Below are positions 7,929 through 16,656 of a DNA stretch of 42,150 bases, one piece after another (position 1 is the stretch's first letter; every line of letters starts with the position of its first letter). The translations under genes were made by a program, and so were the position numbers. The notes under the pieces were generated by a model, which saw only the letters and a program-made list of their open reading frames with translations, had not been told where the DNA came from and made no database searches. Source of the DNA: an uncultured Gammaproteobacteria bacterium (GTDB taxonomy: Bacteria; Pseudomonadota; Gammaproteobacteria; Pseudomonadales; Ketobacteraceae); contig CAJXZM010000038.1 of assembly GCA_913063125.1 (NCBI GenBank), positions 1 to 42,150 of the forward strand. Reading direction: 5' to 3'.

Positions 7929-9344
7929 ATGTCTACTCCCGTTTATACACGGTTGCAGAAATTCAGAATTCGAATTTTGATGCTTGTTGGTGTATTTAGT
8001 ACTTCAATTGTTCAAGCACAGCTTGTTGAGCATGCATCTGCTCAACCTCTTCTTACCCTAGCCATGGCCGTTGCAGCGGCTCATAAAAACGACTTGTGGC
8101 TAATAGGCAATAAGCATTCACAGGATGCAATGATAGCTGCCAGTGCGTCGGCTGGTACTCTTCCAGATCCGAAAATATCCATTACATTTGCAAACATGCC
8201 TACGGATACCTTTGATTTTGGACAAGAGCCAATGACTCGATTCAACGTGGGCATGTCTCAAGTGTTTCCTCGAGGAGAAAGTCTTGCGATTAAACAAAGA
8301 CAGCTAAGTATTATTGGGGATCAGTTTCCCTATCAACGGGAGGATCGAAAAGCAAAAGTAACGGTGATGGTTAGTCAGCTTTGGTTAGATGTTTATAAGG
8401 CTCAAAAAAGTATTGCGTTAATAGAAAAAGATAGAGCTTTGTTTGAACAACTCGCTGATGTCGCGGCGGCAAGTTATTCATCCGCTATCGGTAAAACCCG
8501 ACAACACGACATCATTAGGGCCCAGTTGGAAATGATCCGATTAGAAGATCGTTTGACGATGTTACGACAGAAGCAGGAAACGTCTCGTCAAAAATTGAAT
8601 GAATGGCTGTATGAAGATGTTAAGGCTGCAGCCTCCAATGGCATTCAGCTACCTTTAGTGCTGCCAAGCATAGTGTTACTGAATGCTGAACTATTTCGCT
8701 CTGAATCAGGAATGATCACATCTGTATTGTTTGATGTTTTATCACAACATCCATCAGTAAAGGCATTAGAGAAAAAGGTAAATGCAAGCCGTGCTGGTGT
8801 CGAATTGGCAAGACAGAAATATAAGCCTGCTTGGGGGATTAATGCGAGTTACGCTTATCGTGACGATGACGCTATGGGGAATGATCGCGCCGATTTTTTC
8901 TCTGTTGGTGTGAGCTTTGATTTACCCATTTTTACCGATCAACGTCAGGATCAGCAAGTAAAGGCTGCGGTCTCAGAATCAGAAGCGGTGAAAGTAGAGA
9001 AAGGGTTGTTGATAAGGGAGTTAAAAGCATCCTTTGAAACTGCACGGGTACAATTAACACGTCTGAATGAGCGAGAGAATCTCTACAAAATGAAACTTAT
9101 ACCACAAGTTCAGGAACAAGCGGAAGCCTCCCTTACTGCTTATACCAATGATGATGGCGATTTCTCTGAAGTGGTGCGCGCTAGGATCGCAGAATTAAAT
9201 GCATCGATTGATGCACTGAATATTGATGTAGATCGACAAAAAGTCATTGCCCGATTGAATTACTTCGTTGTTGAAAATGACTCGTCAGATTCGTATAGCA
9301 ATAAATACGGCAATCAATACAACCGTCAAACCGTAAAGAAATAG
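7929..9344 (+). CDS. cusC: TolC-family outer-membrane factor of a Cus/Czc-type efflux system (CusC-like)
   Basis: Outer-membrane channel partner of the RND pump encoded downstream. With the start at 7929 the protein is 471 residues and begins with a signal peptide ending at VQAQ; in-frame starts at 7869 and 7914 would add an unlikely leader. The body is the all-helical/beta OEP repeat pattern: two long helical halves with coiled-coil segments, and motifs such as AGTLPDPKISITFANMP near the N-terminus and SVGVSFDLPIF before the second half. It is followed after 9 bases by the adaptor gene, so they are co-transcribed. Symbol is by family and order, not proven orthology. Confidence 0.88.
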   Translation: MSTPVYTRLQKFRIRILMLVGVFSTSIVQAQLVEHASAQPLLTLAMAVAAAHKNDLWLIGNKHSQDAMIAASASAGTLPDPKISITFANMPTDTFDFGQEPMTRFNVGMSQVFPRGESLAIKQRQLSIIGDQFPYQREDRKAKVTVMVSQLWLDVYKAQKSIALIEKDRALFEQLADVAAASYSSAIGKTRQHDIIRAQLEMIRLEDRLTMLRQKQETSRQKLNEWLYEDVKAAASNGIQLPLVLPSIVLLNAELFRSESGMITSVLFDVLSQHPSVKALEKKVNASRAGVELARQKYKPAWGINASYAYRDDDAMGNDRADFFSVGVSFDLPIFTDQRQDQQVKAAVSESEAVKVEKGLLIRELKASFETARVQLTRLNERENLYKMKLIPQVQEQAEASLTAYTNDDGDFSEVVRARIAELNASIDALNIDVDRQKVIARLNYFVVENDSSDSYSNKYGNQYNRQTVKK

Positions 9345-9353
9345 GCGTTCCAT

Positions 9354-10886
9354 ATGAAATATACAATGAAAAATAATCAGAAGTTTACGGGTTCAACCAT
9401 CATTGGCATGATTGTAGGATTAGTTGTCGGTGTTGGGATTGCTGTTATTGCAAATCATTTTTTAATGAAGCCTACAATGAATATGTCAGATATGACTGGC
9501 TCGACAGGTACAGGGAAAGAGAAAAAGCCGTTGTATTGGGTTGCGCCAATGGATGCAAATTATCAGCGAGATAAGCCAGGGCAGTCTCCGATGGGAATGG
9601 ATTTGATTCCTTTTTACGCTAATGAAGATGCAGGGGGTGATGGTCCAGGTACTGTAAAGATATCTCCTGATGTTGTGAATAATCTTGGTGTGAGGACTGC
9701 TATTGCTGAGCGTCGGAGTATGCATTCTGAAATTAAAACAGTGGGCTATGTTAAATATGATGAGGATAAACTACTTCATATTCATCCTCGCGTAGAAGGT
9801 TGGATAGAAACCCTTTATGTGAAAGCAGCGGGAGACCCGGTTAAAGAAGGACAGCCGCTATACGATATTTATTCTCCAGCACTTGTTAATGCGCAAGAAG
9901 AATTTGTACTTGCGTTAGGGCGGAAAAATAAACGACTTATTCGCGCAGTAGAAAATCGTTTAACGGCCCTGCAATTACCAAAATCTGTCATTGATAAATT
10001 AAAGGAAACCAAAAAAGTAAAACAAACAATCACAATCGTAGCCCCTCAAAGTGGTGTCGTCGACAACTTGAATATACGAGAAGGTTTTTTTGTGAATCCG
10101 GGAAATACAGTGATGTCCATTGGTTCATTGGAACAAGTGTGGGTTGAAGCAGAAGTGTTTGAGCGTCAGGTGTTTCAAGTGTCCGCAGGATTGCCAGTAA
10201 CAATGACGCTGGACTTTTTGCCAGGAAAAAGTTGGATCGGCAAAGTAGATTATGTATACCCCACGTTAAATGCAAAAACACGTACAGTGAAAATACGCTT
10301 GCGTTTTGATAATAAGAGTAGAGAACTTAAGCCTAATATGTTTGCAGAAGTTGTTATTCATGCAAAAAGCGATAGTGATGTGTTGCTGGTTCCAAGAGAG
10401 GCAATTATCCGAACGGGCAGTGTTGATCGGGTAGTGCTCGCATTGGGTGAAGGGCGTTTTAAATCGATTGAAGTGAATGTGGGTCGTTTTGATGAGAATT
10501 TTGCTGAGATAGTTTATGGACTCAAAGAAGGGGAAAGTGTCGTGACATCGGCTCAGTTTTTACTCGATTCTGAATCCAGTAAAACCTCTGATTTTAAACG
10601 GATGAATCATGAGGATAAATCCACTACGCCAGAGCGTGTATGGGTAGATGCAACAATAAATAATCTTATGCCAGCTAATAGAATGGTTAATTTGGATCAT
10701 AAAGCCATTGATGAATGGGGTTGGGCCGATATGACAATGGATTTTACCGTGGTTGAGTCGGTTGACTATGCAGCGCTGAAAAAAGGACTGAATTTGAAAA
10801 TTGAAATACAAAAAGCTGAAGACTTTCAGTACCTAATTACCAATATACGCTTATCTGATGATCAGACTAGCGTTAGTGACGAATAA
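9354..10886 (+). CDS. cusB: RND periplasmic adaptor, CusB-like, with fused CusF-like C-terminal domain
   Basis: A 510-residue membrane-fusion protein linking pump and outer-membrane channel. Order: N-terminal membrane anchor (about 18-38); a degenerate heavy-metal-binding domain near 58-88, YWVAPMD...DKPGQSPMGMDLIP, which keeps the Met residues but lacks the Cys of the classic form; biotinyl-lipoyl, alpha-hairpin and beta-barrel domains (about 100-410); and a CusF-like domain at about 425-500. In the last domain H449, W457, M460 and M462 reproduce the His-x7-Trp-x2-Met-x-Met spacing of the Cu(I)/Ag(I) site of E. coli CusF. This favours copper/silver over zinc as substrate. Confidence 0.92.
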   Translation: MKYTMKNNQKFTGSTIIGMIVGLVVGVGIAVIANHFLMKPTMNMSDMTGSTGTGKEKKPLYWVAPMDANYQRDKPGQSPMGMDLIPFYANEDAGGDGPGTVKISPDVVNNLGVRTAIAERRSMHSEIKTVGYVKYDEDKLLHIHPRVEGWIETLYVKAAGDPVKEGQPLYDIYSPALVNAQEEFVLALGRKNKRLIRAVENRLTALQLPKSVIDKLKETKKVKQTITIVAPQSGVVDNLNIREGFFVNPGNTVMSIGSLEQVWVEAEVFERQVFQVSAGLPVTMTLDFLPGKSWIGKVDYVYPTLNAKTRTVKIRLRFDNKSRELKPNMFAEVVIHAKSDSDVLLVPREAIIRTGSVDRVVLALGEGRFKSIEVNVGRFDENFAEIVYGLKEGESVVTSAQFLLDSESSKTSDFKRMNHEDKSTTPERVWVDATINNLMPANRMVNLDHKAIDEWGWADMTMDFTVVESVDYAALKKGLNLKIEIQKAEDFQYLITNIRLSDDQTSVSDE

Positions 10887-10897
10887 GGGGTAACGAT

Positions 10898-13800
10898 ATG
10901 ATTGAATCCATTATTCGATGGTCTGTAGGTAATCGGTTTTTTGTATTGCTAGCAACAGCAATGGTTGTTGGCATCGGATTGTTTTCACTAAAAAATACGC
11001 CGTTAGATGCAATACCGGACTTATCTGATGTGCAGGTGATCATTAAAACCAGCTATCCAGGGCAGGCGCCGCAGGTAGTGCAAGATCAGGTAACCTACCC
11101 ATTAACAACGGCAATGTTGTCGGTGCCAGGTGCAGTAACAGTAAGGGGGTATTCCTTTTTTGGGGATTCCTATGTTTACGTGATTTTTGATGAAGATACG
11201 GATTTGTATTGGGCCCGTAGCCGAGTGTTGGAATATCTAAGTCAGGTCGCCCCTTCATTGCCAGAAAATGCCCGGCCTCAGCTTGGGCCTGATGCAACAG
11301 GCGTTGGTTGGATTTATCTCTATGCACTGATTGATAAAACCGGTCAAAACGACATTAGCCAACTACGTAGTCTGCAGGATTGGTTTTTGAAGTATGAACT
11401 ACAAACTGTCTCCGGTGTGTCAGAGGTAGCGGCTCTTGGGGGTATGGTGAAGCAATATCAAGTGAAAGTGAATCCAGATAAGTTGAGAGCATTTGGCATT
11501 CCACTTTCTCATATACAAATGGCGATAAAGCGAGGTAATCAAGAAATTGGTGCATCCGTTGTGGAAATGGCCGAAGCGGAATATATGGTGCGCGCTACTG
11601 GCTATATAAAAAATGCTGAAGATCTCGGCAATATTCCTTTGGGTGTCAATGAAAATGGCACGCCATTGTTATTGAGAAATGTTTCTGAAATTGGGGTTGG
11701 ACCCCAAATGCGACGTGGGATTGCTGAACTTAACGGTGAGGGTGAGACCGTTGGTGGCATTGTTGTTATGCGCTTTGGTGAGAATGCACAGAAAACTATT
11801 GAAGGTGTAAAGGCGAAGCTTGAAGAATTGAAAAAAGGTTTGCCTGATGGTGTCGAGGTTGTCACTGTCTATGATCGTAGTGCGTTGATAGAACGTGCTG
11901 TGAGTAACTTGGGGTTTAAGCTTTTAGAAGAACTTGGCGTTGTAGCATTGGTGTGCATCGCATTTTTGTTCCATGTCCGTTCGTCTCTTGTTGCTATTTT
12001 TAGTTTGCCCGTGGGGATTCTAATTGCATTTATCATCATGTATGCACAGGGCTTAAATGCCAATATTATGTCTCTTGGCGGTATTGCGATTGCGATAGGT
12101 GTGATGGTTGATGGCGCCATTGTTATGATTGAAAATATGCATAAACATATGGAGAAGACTCCGTTAACAAAGGAGAACCGTTGGCAGGTTGTCGTTGATT
12201 CTGCAACAGAGGTGGGTCCAGCGTTATTTTTCAGTCTGCTTATTATTACGGTAAGCTTTGTGCCTGTCTTTACCTTGGAAGCACAGGAAGGCCGAATGTT
12301 CTCTCCACTAGCATTTACTAAAACGTATGCAATGGCTGCAGCGGCAATCTTAGCTATTACCTTGATTCCGGTGTTAATGGGATATTTTATTCGAGGAAAA
12401 GTGCTTTCAGAGCGCAGGAATCCCATTAATCGAGTGTTAACGGCTAGTTATATCCCAGTGTTAAAACAGGTGCTACGATTTCCAAAAATAACATTGTCTG
12501 CCGCGGTAGTCGTGCTGGCTATTGGTGCCTGGCCTTTGGATAAAATTGGCAGTGAGTTTATACCTGCATTAGATGAGGGTGACTTAATGTATATGCCAAT
12601 AACCTATCCCGGCATTTCTATAGGTAAGGTTCGTGAATTGCTACAACAAACCGATAAATTAATCAAAACGGTGCCGGAGGTGAAAACCGTATTTGGTAAA
12701 GTAGGACGTGCAGAAACGGCAACAGATCCTGCGCCCTTAACAATGATTGAGACCTTTATTCAGTTTATTCCGCAGGATCAATGGCGTGAGGGGGTAACGG
12801 TAGAAAGTTTGAGAAAGGAGCTAGATGCTTTGGTGCAATTACCTGGCGTGACAAACTCTTGGGTCATGCCAATTAAAACCCGTATTGATATGCTGGCAAC
12901 GGGCATTAAAACCCCTGTTGGTATTAAAATTGCCGGTCCAGAGTTAGCCACGATACAGGAGATTGGTCAGCAGTTGGAGGTTATCCTGAAGGATGTTCCT
13001 GGAACAGCATCGGTTTATTCTGAAAGGGTTGCTGGGGGGCGGTATATAAAAGTGGATATTCAACGGGAAAAATCCGCTCGTTATGGGCTTAATATTGCTG
13101 ATGTACAGCAAGTTGTCGCAACGGCTATTGGCGGTATGAATGTAGCGAGAACCGTAGAGGGCCTTGAACGTTATCCGATAAATATTCGTTACCCCCAAGA
13201 TTACCGTAGCTCTCCAGAGCAGCTGGCGTTACTTCCAGTAGTAACGCCAAGTGGACAGCGTATTGCTTTGGGGGATGTAGCGAACATATTTATTGAAGAC
13301 GGACCTGCTGGAATAAAAAGCGAGAATGCACGTTTAAATGGCTGGTCATTTATTGATATAGAAGGTGTTGACGTAGGAAGTTACGTTGAAGCGGCTCAGC
13401 TGGTGGTTAACAATCAACTGGATTTGCCTGCGGGTTATTCCATCGCGTGGTCAGGTCAGTATGAATATATGCTGAGAGCCAAAGAAAAACTTACCTACGT
13501 TGTACCATTAACACTCGCCATCATTGTGATATTACTCTTTATGAATTTTGGCAATTTCGCTGAAGTTGCGATAATTATGGGGACGTTACCGTTAGCAATG
13601 GTAGGCAGTATTTGGTTAATGTATTTAGAAGGCTATAACTTCTCCGTCGCAGTGGGTGTTGGCTTTATCGCATTGGCAGGGGTAGCGGTTGAGATCGGAG
13701 TCATTATGTTGGTTTATCTTAATCAAGCTTATAAGCAGTTGATAGAGAGCAGTGAGCAGCTTGAGGAAGGTGTCACGGTGGAGGCATTAAAAACTGCGGT

Positions 13801-14017
13801 CTTGGAGGGAGCAGGGTTGCGGGTTCGACCTGTGATGATGACAGCAACGGCCACAATTGCTGGGCTTTTGCCAATACTCTATGGAACGGGAACAGGATCA
13901 GAAGTGATGAGCCGTATTGCTGCACCAATGGTTGGAGGAATGGTTAGTGCTGTGATATTGACATTGCTGGTTGTTCCAGCGGTTTTTTATCTATGGAAAA
14001 AGCAATCGCATAGCTAA
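10898..14017 (+). CDS. cusA: Heavy-metal efflux RND transporter, CusA-like
   Basis: A 1039-residue proton-driven inner-membrane pump of the HME-RND class, full length. Twelve transmembrane helices in the usual 1 + 5 + 1 + 5 layout with two large periplasmic loops. GVMVDGAIVMIENMHKHME contains the membrane Asp of the proton relay. M616 (APLTMIE) and M665 (RIDMLATGIKTPVG) match conserved Met positions in the metal-transport region of CusA-type pumps. Together with the CusF-like domain on its adaptor this suggests monovalent copper/silver export. Only 11 bases separate it from cusB. It is the last gene of the pump operon; a ~100-bp gap separates it from the cupredoxin gene. Confidence 0.95.
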   Translation: MIESIIRWSVGNRFFVLLATAMVVGIGLFSLKNTPLDAIPDLSDVQVIIKTSYPGQAPQVVQDQVTYPLTTAMLSVPGAVTVRGYSFFGDSYVYVIFDEDTDLYWARSRVLEYLSQVAPSLPENARPQLGPDATGVGWIYLYALIDKTGQNDISQLRSLQDWFLKYELQTVSGVSEVAALGGMVKQYQVKVNPDKLRAFGIPLSHIQMAIKRGNQEIGASVVEMAEAEYMVRATGYIKNAEDLGNIPLGVNENGTPLLLRNVSEIGVGPQMRRGIAELNGEGETVGGIVVMRFGENAQKTIEGVKAKLEELKKGLPDGVEVVTVYDRSALIERAVSNLGFKLLEELGVVALVCIAFLFHVRSSLVAIFSLPVGILIAFIIMYAQGLNANIMSLGGIAIAIGVMVDGAIVMIENMHKHMEKTPLTKENRWQVVVDSATEVGPALFFSLLIITVSFVPVFTLEAQEGRMFSPLAFTKTYAMAAAAILAITLIPVLMGYFIRGKVLSERRNPINRVLTASYIPVLKQVLRFPKITLSAAVVVLAIGAWPLDKIGSEFIPALDEGDLMYMPITYPGISIGKVRELLQQTDKLIKTVPEVKTVFGKVGRAETATDPAPLTMIETFIQFIPQDQWREGVTVESLRKELDALVQLPGVTNSWVMPIKTRIDMLATGIKTPVGIKIAGPELATIQEIGQQLEVILKDVPGTASVYSERVAGGRYIKVDIQREKSARYGLNIADVQQVVATAIGGMNVARTVEGLERYPINIRYPQDYRSSPEQLALLPVVTPSGQRIALGDVANIFIEDGPAGIKSENARLNGWSFIDIEGVDVGSYVEAAQLVVNNQLDLPAGYSIAWSGQYEYMLRAKEKLTYVVPLTLAIIVILLFMNFGNFAEVAIIMGTLPLAMVGSIWLMYLEGYNFSVAVGVGFIALAGVAVEIGVIMLVYLNQAYKQLIESSEQLEEGVTVEALKTAVLEGAGLRVRPVMMTATATIAGLLPILYGTGTGSEVMSRIAAPMVGGMVSAVILTLLVVPAVFYLWKKQSHS

Positions 14018-14114
14018 ATTGTAAAGTAGGTTTAAACCAACAGATAGATAAAGCTGGTTTTGAAAAAAGATCAAAAAACACACTATCGAACATGCTTAAT
14101 GGAAGGGTTTCTAA

Positions 14115-14732
14115 ATGAAAAATAAAATAATATTTGCGATAGTATTTGTATCTATGGTTGTGGTTGAAATGTTGCCAGTTTCTGTGCAGGCAGGTGGTTC
14201 TCATGATCATGAAATATCAGGACATGAAATGGTCCAAAAAGAAAACCATCAGCATGCGGGAGAAGGAAGTGCAGTTGGGAAAGCCGGAGTCGAAGCTGAT
14301 GCTACACAAACCATTCAGGTTGTTACTAAAGATTCTATGCGATATGTATTTTCGCCCGAGCCAGACATAAAGTCGGGGGATATCGTGACTTTCATTATAA
14401 CCAATGAAGGCCAGGTATCCCATGAATTTTCTATTGGTGATAAAAGTGAGCAGGATACCCACAGAAAAATGATGCAGAATATGCCTGATATGGTCCATGA
14501 GGATGGCAATACCATTACGGTTAAACCCGGAGAGACAAAAAAGTTAACGTGGAATTTCAGTGGAATCCCCAAGGGATCACATGATGTGATTGTTGCTTGT
14601 AATATACCTGGGCACTTTGAGGCTGGAATGTTCCATAAAATGACAATAAGCCAACAGGGTGTAATGACTAGGACAGAAAAATCTAAGCCAGACAACGAAA
14701 AACACCATGATATGGATCCACATGATCATTAA
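14115..14732 (+). CDS. Exported cupredoxin-domain copper protein
   Basis: A 205-residue protein with a signal peptide ending near VQAGG, a His-rich spacer (about 28-55, with HDHE and GHEM), then a plastocyanin/azurin-like beta fold. Type 1 copper ligands are visible as H103 in VSHEF and C162, H167, M172 in ACNIPGHFEAGM, i.e. C-x4-H-x4-M. The C-terminal tail is again His-rich (KHHDMDPHDH). Met residues cluster in KMMQNMPDM. Located directly after the Cus-like pump, it probably binds periplasmic copper or carries electrons, possibly to or from the nearby cytochrome/SoxC pair. The role in resistance is inference; CopI-type cupredoxins have similar context. Confidence 0.88.
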   Translation: MKNKIIFAIVFVSMVVVEMLPVSVQAGGSHDHEISGHEMVQKENHQHAGEGSAVGKAGVEADATQTIQVVTKDSMRYVFSPEPDIKSGDIVTFIITNEGQVSHEFSIGDKSEQDTHRKMMQNMPDMVHEDGNTITVKPGETKKLTWNFSGIPKGSHDVIVACNIPGHFEAGMFHKMTISQQGVMTRTEKSKPDNEKHHDMDPHDH

Positions 14733-14846
14733 TAACTGAGTGTGAACTAGGTGCATCGATAGCTCGACGCTTGCCTTAGGCATATTGTTAAGCCTGAAAA
14801 TCATTGCGTTAATTGTCTGGTGGTTTTGGTTGTACAAGCAGCAAGG

Positions 14847-14883
14847 TTGACTTTTGTTTATGCGTGCATTAATCTGCACGCAT
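14847..14883 (+). promoter_or_regulatory. Candidate arsR-type promoter and operator overlapping the start codon
   Basis: A perfect inverted repeat, ATGCGTGCA-N6-TGCACGCAT, spans 14860-14883; its right arm ends inside the ATG of the ArsR-family gene. TTGACT at 14847-14852 is a good -35; 17 bases on, TAATCT (14870-14875) is a weak -10 inside the repeat. These place transcription start at about 14882, essentially at the ATG, and no Shine-Dalgarno is visible, so the mRNA may be leaderless. A repressor on this dyad would block its own promoter. Confidence 0.65.
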
Positions 14884-15205
14884 GGATAGAGAGAAAGCAA
14901 TTGCACAAAGCCTTGCCAATATAGATAGTGATTTTGTTAAAGCACTTACTGAGCCTGCTCGAATTGAAATTTTGAAATTGCTCATATTACACGGTGCATT
15001 GGACGTACAGACGTTAGCTGAAAAGATGCCTCAAGATAGATCGGTGATTTCTCGGCATCTCTCACTTATGAAGAATGCGGGTCTGTTATCAGCTCAGAAA
15101 AATGGTCGGCATATGGTTTATAGCGTTGATGGAGAAACTGCACTCAAAAAGTCAGAGCAACTGGTTGAGTCTATTCGTCAATGTTCTGCATTTGGTTGCT
15201 GCTAA
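14882..15205 (+). CDS. ArsR/SmtB-family metal-responsive repressor
   Basis: A 107-residue winged-helix regulator. FVKALTEPARIEILKLLI is the family's N-terminal helix pair, DVQTLAEKMPQDRSVISRHLSLMKNAGLL in two parts is the HTH (recognition helix around DRSVISRHLSLMK), and GRHMVYSV is the wing. The C-terminus ends in a Cys cluster, C101-S-A-F-G-C106-C107, a likely inducer-binding site; the classic ELCVCD site of ArsR is absent. Copper, silver or another thiophilic metal is possible but not determined. It lies between the cupredoxin and SoxC-like genes, and related dyads precede both itself and the SoxC-like gene, so it probably represses both. Confidence 0.92.
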   Translation: MDREKAIAQSLANIDSDFVKALTEPARIEILKLLILHGALDVQTLAEKMPQDRSVISRHLSLMKNAGLLSAQKNGRHMVYSVDGETALKKSEQLVESIRQCSAFGCC

Positions 15206-15222
15206 TCTTTTTTTAAGTTATA

Positions 15223-15244
15223 TGTGTGCATATATGTGCATGTA
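15223..15244 (+). promoter_or_regulatory. Second ArsR-operator-like dyad upstream of the SoxC-like gene
   Basis: TGTGTGCA-N6-TGCATGTA shares the TGCA-N6-TGCA core and spacing with the perfect dyad at 14860-14883, though its outer arm bases match poorly. It lies about 110 bp upstream of the SoxC-like start. Its position just after the ArsR-family stop codon fits a second target site. Confidence 0.45.
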
Positions 15245-15351
15245 CGTTCATTGGTGGGTTTTTTGTGTTTTTGAAGCGACTAAATTATAGATGAGCGTTA
15301 CCCCTTTGGTGCAGCTTGTTAAGAAATACTCAGTGCAATAGGAGAAATTTC

Positions 15352-16656
15352 ATGAAGCCAACTAATGTGAGTTCGAAGGATTTGGTAGCAGTAGCAAAAG
15401 GTGGGGTGTTAGATCGGCGGTCCTTCATACTAAGTGGCTTGGCATTTTCCAGCTCTTTAGCGGTTTCAAATGTAGCGGCTTCTGACAGCGTTGGCGCCAG
15501 TAAAATTAATCAATCAATACCGACCTGGATGAAAACTCCGGGAGGAAGTGATACTGAGTACGGTGCACCATCCAAATATGAAAACCATATTAAGCGGAAT
15601 GTAGCAGAACACACTCCTGAAACATCTATATTTTCTATCTGGCATACACCGATTGAAAATCAACGCGGTATTATCACGCCTAACGGTTTGCATTTTAGTG
15701 TAAATCATAATGGGATCCCTGATATCGATCCTCAAAAACATAAGCTAATGATTCATGGTTTAGTTGATAAACCGCTAACGTTTGATATGGAAAGTTTATT
15801 ACGTTACCCGATGGTTTCTGCTATTAATTTTCTAGAGTGTGCAGGGAATACGGCACCCAATGCAGTATCAGTAACACCGCTTGATCAAACCTGTCAGGGA
15901 TTGTTTGGGCAAGTATCCGGTGCAGAATGGAGTGGAGTCCCTCTCAAATATATATTACAAGAAGCAGGGTTAAAGCCAACAGCCAAATGGGTCATTGTGG
16001 AAGGGGCCGACGGTGGCTCTCACTCCCGAAGTATTCCTGTGTCGAAGTTACTTGATGATGCCATTATTGCGTTGTATCAGAATGGCGAACGCTTGCGTCC
16101 ATCTCAAGGTTATCCCATGCGATTGTTTGTACCTGGCTGGGAGGGAAATGCCAATGTTAAATGGTTGCATCGTTTGGAAGTTACCGACAAACCCGCTTTT
16201 ACAAAAGATGAGTCGGGTCTTTATAGTGACATTTTGGATGACGGTAAGATTCAGCGATTTTCTTTCCATATGGATGTTAAATCAGTTATTACACACCCCT
16301 CTGGAAAACAAGTGTTACCGGAGAAAAAAGGATTCTATGAAATATCAGGTTTAGCATGGTCTGGGTATGGAAAAATAAAACAAGTTGAAGTGTCTGCAGA
16401 TGGGGGCCGAACGTGGGCCCTTGCACAACTAGAGCAGCCTGTATTGTCAAAATCTCTAACGCGATTTCATATACCTTGGCAATGGAAGGGGGATTCAGCG
16501 ATGTTGTTAAGTCGAGCGACAGATGAACTCGGCAGAGTGCAACCAACACGCGGACAGTGGCGTGAAAAATACGCTAGTTATTCATTTAATCACTATAACG
16601 CAATTCAAGCATGGTATATTTCTAGTGATGGGGTGGTGGAGAATAGCTATGTCTAG
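15352..16656 (+). CDS. soxC: SoxC-like molybdopterin oxidoreductase (sulfite/sulfane dehydrogenase family), Tat-exported
   Basis: A 434-residue molybdoenzyme of the sulfite oxidase superfamily. The start at 15352 is preceded by AGGAGAAATTTC, a good Shine-Dalgarno; an upstream in-frame start at 15316 lacks one. A twin-arginine signal is visible, DRRSFILSG with R22-R23, so it is folded in the cytoplasm and exported by Tat. NFLECAGNTAPN contains C163, the cysteine that coordinates molybdenum. Later blocks GADGGSHSRSIP, YPMRLFVPGWEGNANVKWL and the C-terminal Mo-co dimerisation domain (EVSADGGRTWALA) follow SoxC. No soxA, B, X, Y or Z is in the window, so it may oxidise sulfite or another S/N-oxo substrate rather than act in the Sox multienzyme pathway. 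Confidence 0.88.
   Translation: MKPTNVSSKDLVAVAKGGVLDRRSFILSGLAFSSSLAVSNVAASDSVGASKINQSIPTWMKTPGGSDTEYGAPSKYENHIKRNVAEHTPETSIFSIWHTPIENQRGIITPNGLHFSVNHNGIPDIDPQKHKLMIHGLVDKPLTFDMESLLRYPMVSAINFLECAGNTAPNAVSVTPLDQTCQGLFGQVSGAEWSGVPLKYILQEAGLKPTAKWVIVEGADGGSHSRSIPVSKLLDDAIIALYQNGERLRPSQGYPMRLFVPGWEGNANVKWLHRLEVTDKPAFTKDESGLYSDILDDGKIQRFSFHMDVKSVITHPSGKQVLPEKKGFYEISGLAWSGYGKIKQVEVSADGGRTWALAQLEQPVLSKSLTRFHIPWQWKGDSAMLLSRATDELGRVQPTRGQWREKYASYSFNHYNAIQAWYISSDGVVENSYV

Noticed and set aside
11869..12426. 185-codon reading frame opposite cusA
   Set aside because: It lies wholly inside a strongly conserved RND gene and its translation resembles no protein.
14026..14072. Weak AAACCA/TGGTTT stem after cusA as a terminator
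   Set aside because: Only about six paired bases, a long loop and no T run; not convincing.
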